Positions 5,926 through 13,912 of a DNA stretch of 31,407 nucleotides are shown here, piece after piece. The position numbers and the translations under genes were made by a program. Below the pieces are notes generated by a model. It saw only the letters and a program-made list of their open reading frames with translations. It was not told where the DNA came from and ran no database searches. This DNA comes from CAG-533 sp022779465 (GTDB lineage: Bacteria; Bacillota_I; Bacilli_A; RF39; UBA660), in the NCBI GenBank assembly GCA_022779465.1, contig JALFTB010000006.1:1-31407 (forward strand), in the 5' to 3' direction. Within the stretch, counting starts at the first letter, position 1, and every line of letters begins with the position of its first letter.

Positions 5926-7803
5926 ATTTTTACCTAAATAAGTAATAACAATTGCACCACCAGTTGAACTAGGATTTGTCGCAACCAATTTACTTGTTGC
6001 AGTACTTGGTAAATTACTGTATGTCGCTTTAGATGAAATAAATGATGATCCACCACCTGCACCACCAGGTTGATTTGTTGACAATGTACCAGCACCGCCG
6101 GATCCAGAACCTCCATAGTAGCCAGCGCCACCGCCACCACCATTTCCATTACCAGCACCACCTAATAGCAATCCACCGGCTTTACCACCTTTTGAATTAG
6201 CTGTACTAGTTGTTGTACCGCCAAGACCATTACGACCTTCTTTAGCACCATTTAAAGTACCATCAGCTCCATGGAAAACATTTCCTATACTAATTGTAGT
6301 AGTTGCACTTGTTAAAGTACCACCATTACCACCATCTCCTGGTTTACCGGCGACAAGAGAAGAACCTCCTGCTCCTCCACCACCTGCTACAATCATTAAA
6401 ACATTACCAGAATTAATATTTGCTTCATCAATAGTAGTAGTACCAACCGCCAAGGCTGAGTAACCACCACCACCTCCAGCATAGGTAGCTGCACCATTGC
6501 CACCACCATTAGCTCCACCTCTAGCAGTACCGGAATAATCTCCATCACGTCCATTACCACCTAGTGTAAAGAAAATCTTATCATTATATTCTAAATCAAC
6601 TATCGCATAAATATATCCTGCTTCACCACGATAACCAGTTTGTTTACTTTCAGCACGAAAATACTGACCACCTTTACCACCCCACATCTCAATTAAATAC
6701 TTTCCTGGGTGATAAACAACATCTTCTTTAGTAGTTGCCACTTTTCTATCAGTATTTGTAAAAGTACCAGTTATCCATGGCATTAAATCTAATGAAACAT
6801 CAATAGTTGTATCTTTACCATCTAATGTAAATGATCCTGTTTTATCATAATATTCAAACATTGAAACCGTATATTCAATAGTAGTTTCATCAACTGCTGT
6901 ATAAGATTGAACACCGGTACCTGATGAAACAACCTCTCCATTAACCTTAAAAGTAACTAAAGAATTACTTGGAGTTGGATTAATCGTAAGTTCATAATCC
7001 GGTTTATGAGTAAGCTCAATCGTCCGCGTAGTATCTTCAGTCATCGTAATAGTTTCAGTCTGCGTATAATAATTCTTCTTAGATACAGTATATTTAATAG
7101 GTTTATGAGAATCCATTAATTTAGATACATGCCCAGTACCACTCGCAACAACCTGATCACCTACCTCAAAAACAATCAGCGCATCTTCTGGAGTTGCTGT
7201 TACAGATAAAGTATATTGAGGGATTTTATAAAAACTAAATCTAAAACCAAAATAAACATTTAAATTAATGCCTAAAACATTTTCGATAAATGTTTCAACC
7301 AAACCAGAAATTTGTGAAATAATATTAGATCTAAATGCAATTTTTAACTGCAATACACTCTTATTAGCAGCAGGTATAAGTGTTTCATTAACTACAACAT
7401 TTTCAAAAGAATAAGTCATATTAGGATTACTAAATCGAATCTTTTCAATATTAGTTATTAAAACATTATAAGAAGATAAATTCGTTACTTCTATATTACA
7501 CACCATGCTTGTTACAACAGAATTTAATCTAAGGCCACCATTAATTGAATCTTTTGTATATTCTGGATAAAAAATATTACCAGAAGTATCACCTTGAGTA
7601 CCTGAACCACTTGTTGGTTTAGCACAATTTACATTAGTAATACGCACATCTCCTTCAGCTCTTGCAAAAGCTGAACCATCAAATGCTAAAGAAGATGAAT
7701 TAGCTGCATAACCAACTGATAATAAAGATATACAAGCAATAGCAAATATACTTGCAAAAATAATAAGTTTATTTTTCTTTACAACATTTAATCTATGTTT
7801 CAT
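5923..7803 (-). CDS. surface protein with PEGA-like domains and an ALK-type glycine-rich domain
   Basis: Predicted exported protein of about 626 residues. A positively charged N-terminus is followed by a hydrophobic stretch ending in SVGYAANSSS, like the SipW-type signals of the neighbouring fibre proteins. Residues about 45-195 look like a beta-sandwich. Two PEGA-like repeats follow (about 200-340; each has a TATPEDALIVFEVG or INPTPSNSLVTFKVNG start). From about 360, GKYLIEMWGGKGG opens a long glycine-rich domain with many GGGG and GGAG runs, like the Gly_rich family (PF12810) related to the extracellular domain of ALK/LTK receptors. The ATG at 7803 has GGTGA upstream; a TTG 12 bases up is the alternative. 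It lies just downstream of the signal peptidase and DUF5305 genes, probably their client, but with its own promoter. Binding partner unknown. Confidence 0.8.
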   Translation of the reverse strand: MKHRLNVVKKNKLIIFASIFAIACISLLSVGYAANSSSLAFDGSAFARAEGDVRITNVNCAKPTSGSGTQGDTSGNIFYPEYTKDSINGGLRLNSVVTSMVCNIEVTNLSSYNVLITNIEKIRFSNPNMTYSFENVVVNETLIPAANKSVLQLKIAFRSNIISQISGLVETFIENVLGINLNVYFGFRFSFYKIPQYTLSVTATPEDALIVFEVGDQVVASGTGHVSKLMDSHKPIKYTVSKKNYYTQTETITMTEDTTRTIELTHKPDYELTINPTPSNSLVTFKVNGEVVSSGTGVQSYTAVDETTIEYTVSMFEYYDKTGSFTLDGKDTTIDVSLDLMPWITGTFTNTDRKVATTKEDVVYHPGKYLIEMWGGKGGQYFRAESKQTGYRGEAGYIYAIVDLEYNDKIFFTLGGNGRDGDYSGTARGGANGGGNGAATYAGGGGGYSALAVGTTTIDEANINSGNVLMIVAGGGGAGGSSLVAGKPGDGGNGGTLTSATTTISIGNVFHGADGTLNGAKEGRNGLGGTTTSTANSKGGKAGGLLLGGAGNGNGGGGGAGYYGGSGSGGAGTLSTNQPGGAGGGSSFISSKATYSNLPSTATSKLVATNPSSTGGAIVITYLGKN

Positions 7804-7836
7804 ATCCTTCACCAATTATTTCCTATTATCATAATT

Positions 7837-7865
7837 ATTTTACCATAAAATAATAAAAAATTAAA
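7837..7865 (-). promoter_or_regulatory. probable promoter of the glycine-rich surface protein
   Basis: Minus strand: TTTAAT (7860-7865), 17 bases, TAAAAT (7837-7842) preceded by TGG, an extended -10. The -35 is weak. Confidence 0.5.
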
Positions 7866-7873
7866 CATAAAAA

Positions 7874-7894
7874 AATTGAATATTTCATTCAATT
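7874..7894 (-). terminator. terminator at the end of the fibre operon
   Basis: Minus strand: AATTGAAT-GAAAT-ATTCAATT, an 8-bp stem followed by a T run. The stop codon of the DUF5305 gene overlaps the stem. Confidence 0.8.
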
Positions 7895-8969
7895 ATTTTT
7901 TATTTTCTAAAACATATCTATACATCATATTATTATCAATAATTGTAAAATAAGATTTAAAACCTTTAACAACCTCATTAAACAATATTGGACTACCCAA
8001 ATTATCATGTATATCAATTAATTCATCGAAAGATTCCACAAATATAACCTTATCTTTCTCTGTAACAGTATCATTATTAATATTTGCTATTATACTATCA
8101 TAATCTCTAAGTATCTTCTTTAAAGTCTTATCATATAAACTAAATGAATCTAAATACTTTTTAATACTTTTACTTAATTTAACTATTAAGTATAAATCTA
8201 AAGCTGTTAAAATAACAAACATTCCTAAATTATACCAATTTATATTATTTAAACCTATCTTTTCTAGTAATCTGTCTTGATTTGTAACATTATTACTATT
8301 AATAGACACATTTATTGTTTGCTCAGTTAGTGGGATTACTACTGTAGCTTGACTATTTAAATTAATATTACCTTTATATTCTGAGTTACCACCACTTGTC
8401 TTCGTTACAAGTGCAATTGTAACATCACTAGATTTAGCTAAACCATATTCAGTTTTAAATGCTCTAACTAAATTATTAAAATGCTCATAGTCAACCTTAA
8501 CACTTTCAGTAAATCCTAAATTTTTTATTTTTTCCTTTGTTATAGTTCTACTTTCAGATAAAATTTCTTTTTTCTCAAAAAGAGTTTTGGATTTGTTTTT
8601 ATCATCATATACTCTTGTAATTGCTTCAATATAATAAGTTGTATTATAGTCAATTATATCAGTAGCTTCAAAACTATATTTAAAATTAACACTAATGTTA
8701 TCTACCAAACTAGCAATATAATTCATACCAGATGGTAATGTTTTTACTTCATAATAATCATTATCTTTTAAATTTACTTTATAATCAGGTGTAACCTTTT
8801 CATCATATGATAAATGGTCAACTTCATTTATGATGAATAATTTAATGAAAAATACTAGTACAAAACAAGAAACCAATATAATTATTGATCCAGTAAAAAT
8901 CATATTAAAAGTTGGACTAGAAAAATTTTTCTCTATAAAACTAGATTTTTTCTTACTAGCATCTTTCAT
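7893..8969 (-). CDS. DUF5305-family membrane protein
   Basis: 358 residues with two membrane helices, at about 22-47 and 248-268. Between them is an extracellular beta-rich domain that fits DUF5305 (PF17231-type proteins found beside S26 signal peptidases in archaea and Bacillota). The C-terminal ~90 residues are cytoplasmic and charged. GAGGAG precedes the ATG, which is 16 bases after the signal peptidase gene, so they form an operon. The family has no proven function. Its constant place next to SipW-like peptidases and TasA-like proteins suggests a helper in processing or assembling exported subunits; that is inference. Confidence 0.78.
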   Translation of the reverse strand: MKDASKKKSSFIEKNFSSPTFNMIFTGSIIILVSCFVLVFFIKLFIINEVDHLSYDEKVTPDYKVNLKDNDYYEVKTLPSGMNYIASLVDNISVNFKYSFEATDIIDYNTTYYIEAITRVYDDKNKSKTLFEKKEILSESRTITKEKIKNLGFTESVKVDYEHFNNLVRAFKTEYGLAKSSDVTIALVTKTSGGNSEYKGNINLNSQATVVIPLTEQTINVSINSNNVTNQDRLLEKIGLNNINWYNLGMFVILTALDLYLIVKLSKSIKKYLDSFSLYDKTLKKILRDYDSIIANINNDTVTEKDKVIFVESFDELIDIHDNLGSPILFNEVVKGFKSYFTIIDNNMMYRYVLENKK

Positions 8970-8985
8970 TTATTACTCCTCATTT

Positions 8986-10143
8986 CTATTCAAATATTTC
9001 TGCTAACCAAATAGTTGGAAGTCCAATATATTTTACTTTATGATTAGTAGTACCAATTATTTCATGTAATTCAATTAAATAATTATCGGGATCATTATTA
9101 TTATCACCTTTAGTTTGATAAAATATATATCCACCAGACTCTACTTTATTATAAATTCTATGACAAATAATTCTATCATCTCTATAATAAACTAAAATCT
9201 CTCCTATATTTAAATTCTTCTTTTGGTTATCATCAATCTTTTTAACAAGAACAGTATCTCCTCTATAAACATAAGGTTGCATAGATCCTGTCGCAATAAC
9301 AACCAATTGATATTTAAATAAACCACAAGTAAGACCAACTAAAAAAAACAGAAACACAATAACAATAATATTTATAATTAATGTTATTTTATTTTTCTTA
9401 TAAGCATTTGCTTTAAGAATAATTCTTTTAAAGATATGTTCATTCTTCTTAAAGAAATTATATTCAATAATTAAAAATATAATTGGAATTGATACATTAA
9501 GAACAGACCATATATAATTACCAAAGTCCGGAATAATACTAATTATGTATAAAGGTAAAGTAGTTAATAACCTATATAAAATAGTTGCTTTATAACTAGT
9601 TTTAATACATAAATAAGTACATAAAACTCCAACACTAATACTAGGTAATATAAATAGTCCAAAACTCTCTAAAATCGATCCAAAATCCTTATAATTAATT
9701 GTTCTAAACGTAAATGTAACATCTACAAGCACAAATGCTATAACAGAAAGAATTAACAAAAATGTATTATCCTTAAACTTAGAAATTAACATATAACGTA
9801 AAAATTCAGATAAAGCAATAGTTAGAATAATCGGAGCAATGTTCTTAACTATTCCAACTATGCTTGTATCATATACATTAAAATTAAATCCTGTAAAGAA
9901 ACCTATCAAATAAATAAGTAAGTAATATAAAACTACATAAATAACTATTGATAGACACACATCTTTATTATATCTACTTTTATCTTTGGACAATCCAAAT
10001 AAAAGCCATGCAATTCCTACCATAAAGATAAGAAAAGCTACAATACCATAATCAGTAAATATTTTGGTAAAAAAACTGTTTATAAGAAATAATATGATAA
10101 TAAAAACTATAAATATTAAAGCTTTTATTTCACTTTTCTTCAT
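8986..10143 (-). CDS. SipW/ER-type signal peptidase I with a multi-pass N-terminal domain
   Basis: S26B signal peptidase that would cut the signal peptides of the TasA-like proteins at the outer face of the membrane. The catalytic domain is at about 275-385: ATGSMQP with the nucleophile Ser287, RGDTVLV, then RIICHRIY with His328 in place of the bacterial general-base Lys, and a GDNNNDPD acidic box. A Ser-His(-Asp) pair is the ER/SipW type. The first ~270 residues carry about seven or eight membrane helices, whereas SipW itself is about 190 residues with two. The extension is unrecognised; SEFLRYML at 112-119 faintly recalls CAAX-protease membrane motifs but lacks the full set. It lies 27 bases downstream of the first TasA-like gene. 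Confidence 0.85.
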   Translation of the reverse strand: MKKSEIKALIFIVFIIILFLINSFFTKIFTDYGIVAFLIFMVGIAWLLFGLSKDKSRYNKDVCLSIVIYVVLYYLLIYLIGFFTGFNFNVYDTSIVGIVKNIAPIILTIALSEFLRYMLISKFKDNTFLLILSVIAFVLVDVTFTFRTINYKDFGSILESFGLFILPSISVGVLCTYLCIKTSYKATILYRLLTTLPLYIISIIPDFGNYIWSVLNVSIPIIFLIIEYNFFKKNEHIFKRIILKANAYKKNKITLIINIIVIVFLFFLVGLTCGLFKYQLVVIATGSMQPYVYRGDTVLVKKIDDNQKKNLNIGEILVYYRDDRIICHRIYNKVESGGYIFYQTKGDNNNDPDNYLIELHEIIGTTNHKVKYIGLPTIWLAEIFE

Positions 10144-10170
10144 AAATAAATCTCTCTAACTAAAATATTA

Positions 10171-10764
10171 TTAAGCTTGAGTATAAGTTAATGTAGATTC
10201 GCCAACAGTAACAACAGCATCACCTGATAAAGTTACTTGAGAGTCAGCTTTCCAAGAAACAACTAACTTTAAGGCTTTAGTGTTGTTTGATGTATGAGTA
10301 ATTACATCATTTTGTTTGATTTCAGTGCCATCAGCATAAGTTAATTTAAATGTTAAATCAGCACATAAAGCATTAGCCTCTTCTGAAGTAGCGTTTTTAC
10401 TACCATTTCCTGGTGCACAGCTTAAAGATCCAAGAGATACAGCTGTTAATTTAGCATCTAACTTACCAGCATTTTCAACATTGAAGTTATATTCAACAGA
10501 GTCGCCAGGTGCAAAGAAATTAACATTGAATCCGCTAATTACAGTAGCTGTAGTACTTGGAGCAGTTCCAACAGTAGCAATACCACCTAAAGTAGGTTCA
10601 GATGGTGCAGTAAAATGAACATCCCATGATTCAGTTGAACCTTTAGCAGTAACAGTACCAGATACTTTTAATGTTTCAGTATATGATGCATATGCAACTG
10701 TTAAACCAACTACTGCAAGTAATAATGCAGCTATTGCAATAACTTTAAAACCTCTATCTTTCAT
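10171..10764 (-). CDS. TasA/camelysin-like fibre subunit 1
   Basis: 197-residue exported protein of the SipW-dependent TasA/CalY type. The N-terminus MKDRGFKVIAIAALLLAVVG leads into TVAYASYTETLKVSGTV, where SipW-like peptidases cleave near the Ala residues. The rest is a jelly-roll-like beta protein with FFAPGDSVEYNFNVENAG, a typical TasA segment, and a Cys pair (SCAP...ALC) that could form a disulfide. By analogy with TasA it should polymerise into extracellular fibres. GGAGG precedes the ATG. It has its own promoter between the upstream terminator and its start, so it is probably the major subunit. It resembles the neighbouring subunit 2 over its whole length, and both have exactly 197 residues. 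Confidence 0.85.
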   Translation of the reverse strand: MKDRGFKVIAIAALLLAVVGLTVAYASYTETLKVSGTVTAKGSTESWDVHFTAPSEPTLGGIATVGTAPSTTATVISGFNVNFFAPGDSVEYNFNVENAGKLDAKLTAVSLGSLSCAPGNGSKNATSEEANALCADLTFKLTYADGTEIKQNDVITHTSNNTKALKLVVSWKADSQVTLSGDAVVTVGESTLTYTQA

Positions 10765-10794
10765 CTTATCTTTTCCTCCTATCTTACAACAAGT

Positions 10795-10824
10795 ATTATA
10801 GCATTAAATAATAAAAATAATCAA
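10795..10824 (-). promoter_or_regulatory. promoter of TasA-like subunit 1
   Basis: Minus strand: TTGATT (10819-10824), 18 bases, TATAAT (10795-10800). It sits between the terminator at 10854-10875 and the gene, so subunit 1, the signal peptidase and DUF5305 can be expressed apart from the upstream genes. Confidence 0.75.
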
Positions 10825-10853
10825 CTACTAAAATTAAAAAAATTATAAAAAAA

Positions 10854-10875
10854 GACAAAAAGCAATCTTTCTGTC
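10854..10875 (-). terminator. terminator between the two TasA-like genes
   Basis: Minus strand: GACAGAAAG-ATTG-CTTTTTGTC, a 9-bp stem with one G-T pair followed by seven T. It begins right after the TAG stop of subunit 2. Confidence 0.88.
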
Positions 10876-11469
10876 CTAAGCTTGAGTATATATAAAATTC
10901 GTAACTCCAATTGTAACTAAAACATCATCTGATAAAGATACTGTCGAATCACTTTTCCATGCTACTGTAACCTTTAAAGTCTTAGTATTATTACCATCTG
11001 TATATTTAACTAAATCACCAACTTTAACTTCACTACCATCAGCATAAGTTATAGTATAAGTTAAATCATTACATAAAGCATTAGCTTCATTAGCAGTTGC
11101 AGTACTGTTTGTTGAAGGTGCACAACTTAAAGTTCCCATTGTAAAAGTTGTCAGTCTAGCATCCAATAATCCCCTATTAGCTACATCGAAAGTATAACTA
11201 ACTGAATCACCCGGTGCAAAGAAATTAACTTCAAATTTACTAATAATAGTAGAAGTTAAGTCTGGAGCAACCATTTCATTAGCAATTCCTCCAAGTTCAG
11301 CTTCTGATATATTTTCAAATCTAACATTCCATGCATTTGAACTAGCTCTTGCTGTAACAGTACCAGATATTTTTAAGTTTTCTGTATAAGTAGCATAACC
11401 AATACTAAGCCCTAACACAGCAATTAATAAAGCTGCTATAGTTACAATTTTAAAACCTCTATCTTTCAT
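10876..11469 (-). CDS. TasA/camelysin-like fibre subunit 2
   Basis: 197-residue paralogue of subunit 1, with the same MKDRGFK start, hydrophobic signal, TENLKISGTV mature start, FFAPGDSVSYTFDVANRG segment and Cys pair (SCAP...ALC). Conservation is strongest in the signal and around these motifs; the loops differ. Tandem duplication followed by divergence is the simplest origin. GGAAGGAG lies before the ATG. It is separated from the upstream rod gene by a short hairpin and from subunit 1 by a strong terminator, so its dosage is probably lower. A role as minor or cap subunit is inference. Confidence 0.83.
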   Translation of the reverse strand: MKDRGFKIVTIAALLIAVLGLSIGYATYTENLKISGTVTARASSNAWNVRFENISEAELGGIANEMVAPDLTSTIISKFEVNFFAPGDSVSYTFDVANRGLLDARLTTFTMGTLSCAPSTNSTATANEANALCNDLTYTITYADGSEVKVGDLVKYTDGNNTKTLKVTVAWKSDSTVSLSDDVLVTIGVTNFIYTQA

Positions 11470-11486
11470 CTTATATCTCCTTCCAG

Positions 11487-11504
11487 AAAAAAGGCATAAC
11501 GCCT
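11487..11504 (-). terminator. short intercistronic hairpin (attenuator-like)
   Basis: Minus strand: AGGC-GTTAT-GCCT followed by six T, between the stop of the rod protein gene and the ribosome site of subunit 2. The stem is only 4 bp, so it may terminate partially. Confidence 0.5.
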
Positions 11505-11505
11505 A

Positions 11506-12774
11506 TTATAATTCAACATCAATCTCTGCTGTAAAATTCTTACCTTGATCTTGATTTTGTGGTTTATTAGTACCAGCTAAATTAAATGTAATCTTATATT
11601 TTTGACTAACCCTTGCTGGAATGCTTACATTTCTAACAATGTATGCATCTTTTTTAGGAGCTGGTGTATAACCCAAAGTTCCACCACCATTAGTAGCTTC
11701 AACCTTATATTGAAAATTATTGGTAACAAAAGTATTTTTTATAACCTTAAATTTCAATGAATAAATAATTGTATTATTAGATAAATTTTCTACAGTAAAC
11801 GTCTTATAAGGATTTACCTTGGCTACACCAGGTTGATCATCAGGATATAAATTATCAACATTAACTGTAACTCCATCAACAAAATTAAGCATTAAAGTAG
11901 TTGAACCAGAATTAGTATTAGGATCACCAGTTTGTGAAGAAGAACCAGTATTTTTTCCATCATCATCTGGTTTAATACATTGATAGTCACACTTATTATC
12001 ACCATCAGTATCACACATTACATCACATTTACCATCACCATTAATATCTAAATTTAAATCAGGAACGCCATCATTATCAGTATCAATATCAGTATCAGGC
12101 TCACCATCACCATCTAAATCTAAATTAATATCAGGCCATCCATCACCATCAGTATCACAATTAATCTTACATTCTCTTTTTTCATCATCACTAGCATCAT
12201 TAACTAAATTATAATCAGGCTCACCATCACGATCTTTATCAATATTAAAGACAGATCTTCTATTACCTTTATAATCTATGTTAATATTTGGCTTATCATC
12301 ATTATTAGTATCAATATTAATATCAGCATAATTATCACCATTAATATCAATATTAATATCCGCAATGCCATCACCATCAATATCTTTATTTAAATCAGCT
12401 AAGCTAAGATATCTAAACCCCGCATAAGTAGCTGCAACTAAAGCAAAAACAAATAACCATATTCCAAATATAATTAAACCTAAACCAACTGGCTTCTTTT
12501 TAACTACTTCAAATCTTAAATATAACTTTTCTTTAGATACCTTTAAATTATAAGGAAGGTATACATAATCATCTTTAGGAACTAAAGTAAGCCCAATAAC
12601 TTTCATTATATGCTTTCTCGTAACCTTAAGATTATCTTGATAAATATCTTCTAAAGTCTTTTTAATCTCTTCATATTGTTCTTTATCAGATTTAATATTA
12701 AATTTAGCTAAATCAATAACCTTACCACCAAATCCTGCTATCGGATTAGTCTTCTTATTTTTATCTTTAGCCAT
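11506..12774 (-). CDS. membrane-anchored Asp-repeat rod protein with a TasA-like C-terminal domain
   Basis: 422 residues. A cytoplasmic N-terminal part of about 96 residues with no export signal is followed by one membrane helix (97-120). Residues 128-270 hold tandem DxDGDGxxDxN-type repeats (DIDGDGIADI, INGDNYADIN, DTDGDGWPDIN and similar), the pattern of thrombospondin type 3 and dockerin-like calcium loops. They likely form a stiff extracellular calcium-bound rod with a few Cys. After a Ser/Gly/Asn linker, residues 290-422 are a beta-sandwich; VNPYKTFTVENLSNN resembles TasA-like domains. This could be the membrane anchor or nucleator of the fibre, its inner face reaching the ATPase encoded upstream. 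That role is inference; the layout is seen in sequence. Confidence 0.75.
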   Translation of the reverse strand: MAKDKNKKTNPIAGFGGKVIDLAKFNIKSDKEQYEEIKKTLEDIYQDNLKVTRKHIMKVIGLTLVPKDDYVYLPYNLKVSKEKLYLRFEVVKKKPVGLGLIIFGIWLFVFALVAATYAGFRYLSLADLNKDIDGDGIADINIDINGDNYADINIDTNNDDKPNINIDYKGNRRSVFNIDKDRDGEPDYNLVNDASDDEKRECKINCDTDGDGWPDINLDLDGDGEPDTDIDTDNDGVPDLNLDINGDGKCDVMCDTDGDNKCDYQCIKPDDDGKNTGSSSQTGDPNTNSGSTTLMLNFVDGVTVNVDNLYPDDQPGVAKVNPYKTFTVENLSNNTIIYSLKFKVIKNTFVTNNFQYKVEATNGGGTLGYTPAPKKDAYIVRNVSIPARVSQKYKITFNLAGTNKPQNQDQGKNFTAEIDVEL

Positions 12775-12785
12775 TAATATCCCTC

Positions 12786-13889
12786 CTATCTAAATAATAA
12801 TAACGCTTTAGCAATTCTAGCATTATGATTATCTATAAATGCATCATAACACTTCTTAGCTTCATTTTTCTGTAATTGTTTATAATTTTCTGCTTTAGTA
12901 AGCTCTTCATTTAATTGTTTACGAAGTTCTTTATCATCAACATCAAATCCCTTCGCATAATCATACAACGCTTCAGAAAAATCAATTTTCTCAGGTGGTA
13001 CCAAAGTACCATCAGTACTAACAATATCATATAAAACACAATAATTTAAGAAATAAGTCATATTAAAATTCTTACTTAAAGAACTACTAGTTAAATCAAC
13101 ATTCTCTTTTTCTTCTCTTACTGGTTTTTCAACTTGATAACTTTCTAAAAACTCCCATAATTGTAAAGCCTTAATAAAGTTTTGCTCTTTTAAAATAACA
13201 TTAGTCTTTCTAATTGGACTTCTAACTGGTGTTGCATTAGCCATCATCTTCATAAACTTACTAGCCATAAAGTCCTCTAAAACTTCACAAATATGTTTAA
13301 TTTTCTCTTTTCTTTCTTCAAGCATCTCTTCAGTTAAGCTTTGTCTATCTCTATCACTACTTACTAAATCAAGCTTAATATTAACAGTTCTATTATCAAA
13401 ACTAGTATTAGCTTCATAATGAACACTTCTCTCTTCTTTATTAGAAGCACTTTGTTCCTCATAAGTCATTTGTTCCCTAACAAAAGTATAAAGATTTGTA
13501 ATTAAAGAATAAATAAATCTATTTTCATATAAATCAATAGTTTCTTCTTTAAATACATTAAGTAATTTAATCGGTTTAACCATACCATCTTCATCAACAT
13601 CTTGAATTAAATTAGTATGTACTGCCAAATGTTTAATAGACTCTTCTGCAACCTTTTTAGTCTTTTCAATTGGAACAATATCTTCTTCAGAAACAATAAA
13701 ACGTCTTGGATTACGAATGATATTATCCAAATAAGGAATTGATTCATCCAAGACATCAACCCATGAATAATCAATAGTAATCTTATCAACTACCTTTTTA
13801 GCATCAATAGTTGCTACAGTATTTTTAGAAAATAATTCAACATCATCTTGAGGAATATCTTTAACAAGTAAACTTAATTCATTATTCAT
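12786..13889 (-). CDS. DUF2357-like protein, partner of the McrB-like ATPase
   Basis: 367 residues, soluble, with no signal or membrane helix. YENRFIYSLITNLYTFV after LLNVFKEETIDL resembles the ENRF core of DUF2357 (PF09823), a family found beside McrB-type ATPases, where it occupies the McrC-like partner position. I cannot find a PD-(D/E)xK nuclease motif, so this member looks non-nucleolytic. The C-terminal part is helical and rich in Lys and Glu. It starts 23 bases after the ATPase gene and ends 11 bases before the rod protein gene, so it is in the same operon. It may act as an adaptor of the ATPase. Family assignment is moderate, function unknown. Confidence 0.6.
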   Translation of the reverse strand: MNNELSLLVKDIPQDDVELFSKNTVATIDAKKVVDKITIDYSWVDVLDESIPYLDNIIRNPRRFIVSEEDIVPIEKTKKVAEESIKHLAVHTNLIQDVDEDGMVKPIKLLNVFKEETIDLYENRFIYSLITNLYTFVREQMTYEEQSASNKEERSVHYEANTSFDNRTVNIKLDLVSSDRDRQSLTEEMLEERKEKIKHICEVLEDFMASKFMKMMANATPVRSPIRKTNVILKEQNFIKALQLWEFLESYQVEKPVREEKENVDLTSSSLSKNFNMTYFLNYCVLYDIVSTDGTLVPPEKIDFSEALYDYAKGFDVDDKELRKQLNEELTKAENYKQLQKNEAKKCYDAFIDNHNARIAKALLLFR

Positions 13890-13912
13890 GAGTTACCATC
13901 TTTCTTTCTAAA

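Noticed and set aside
5934..6161. 75-codon minus-strand ORF in another frame of the glycine-rich domain
   Set aside because: Produced by the repetitive glycine codons; the Val/Leu-rich product has no features and the main frame is clearly coding.
11980..12380. Repetitive ATC/ACC-rich DNA that looks like a tandem repeat or CRISPR-like array
   Set aside because: It is the codon image of the Asp-repeat stalk; units are degenerate, in frame, and lack identical repeats with unique spacers.
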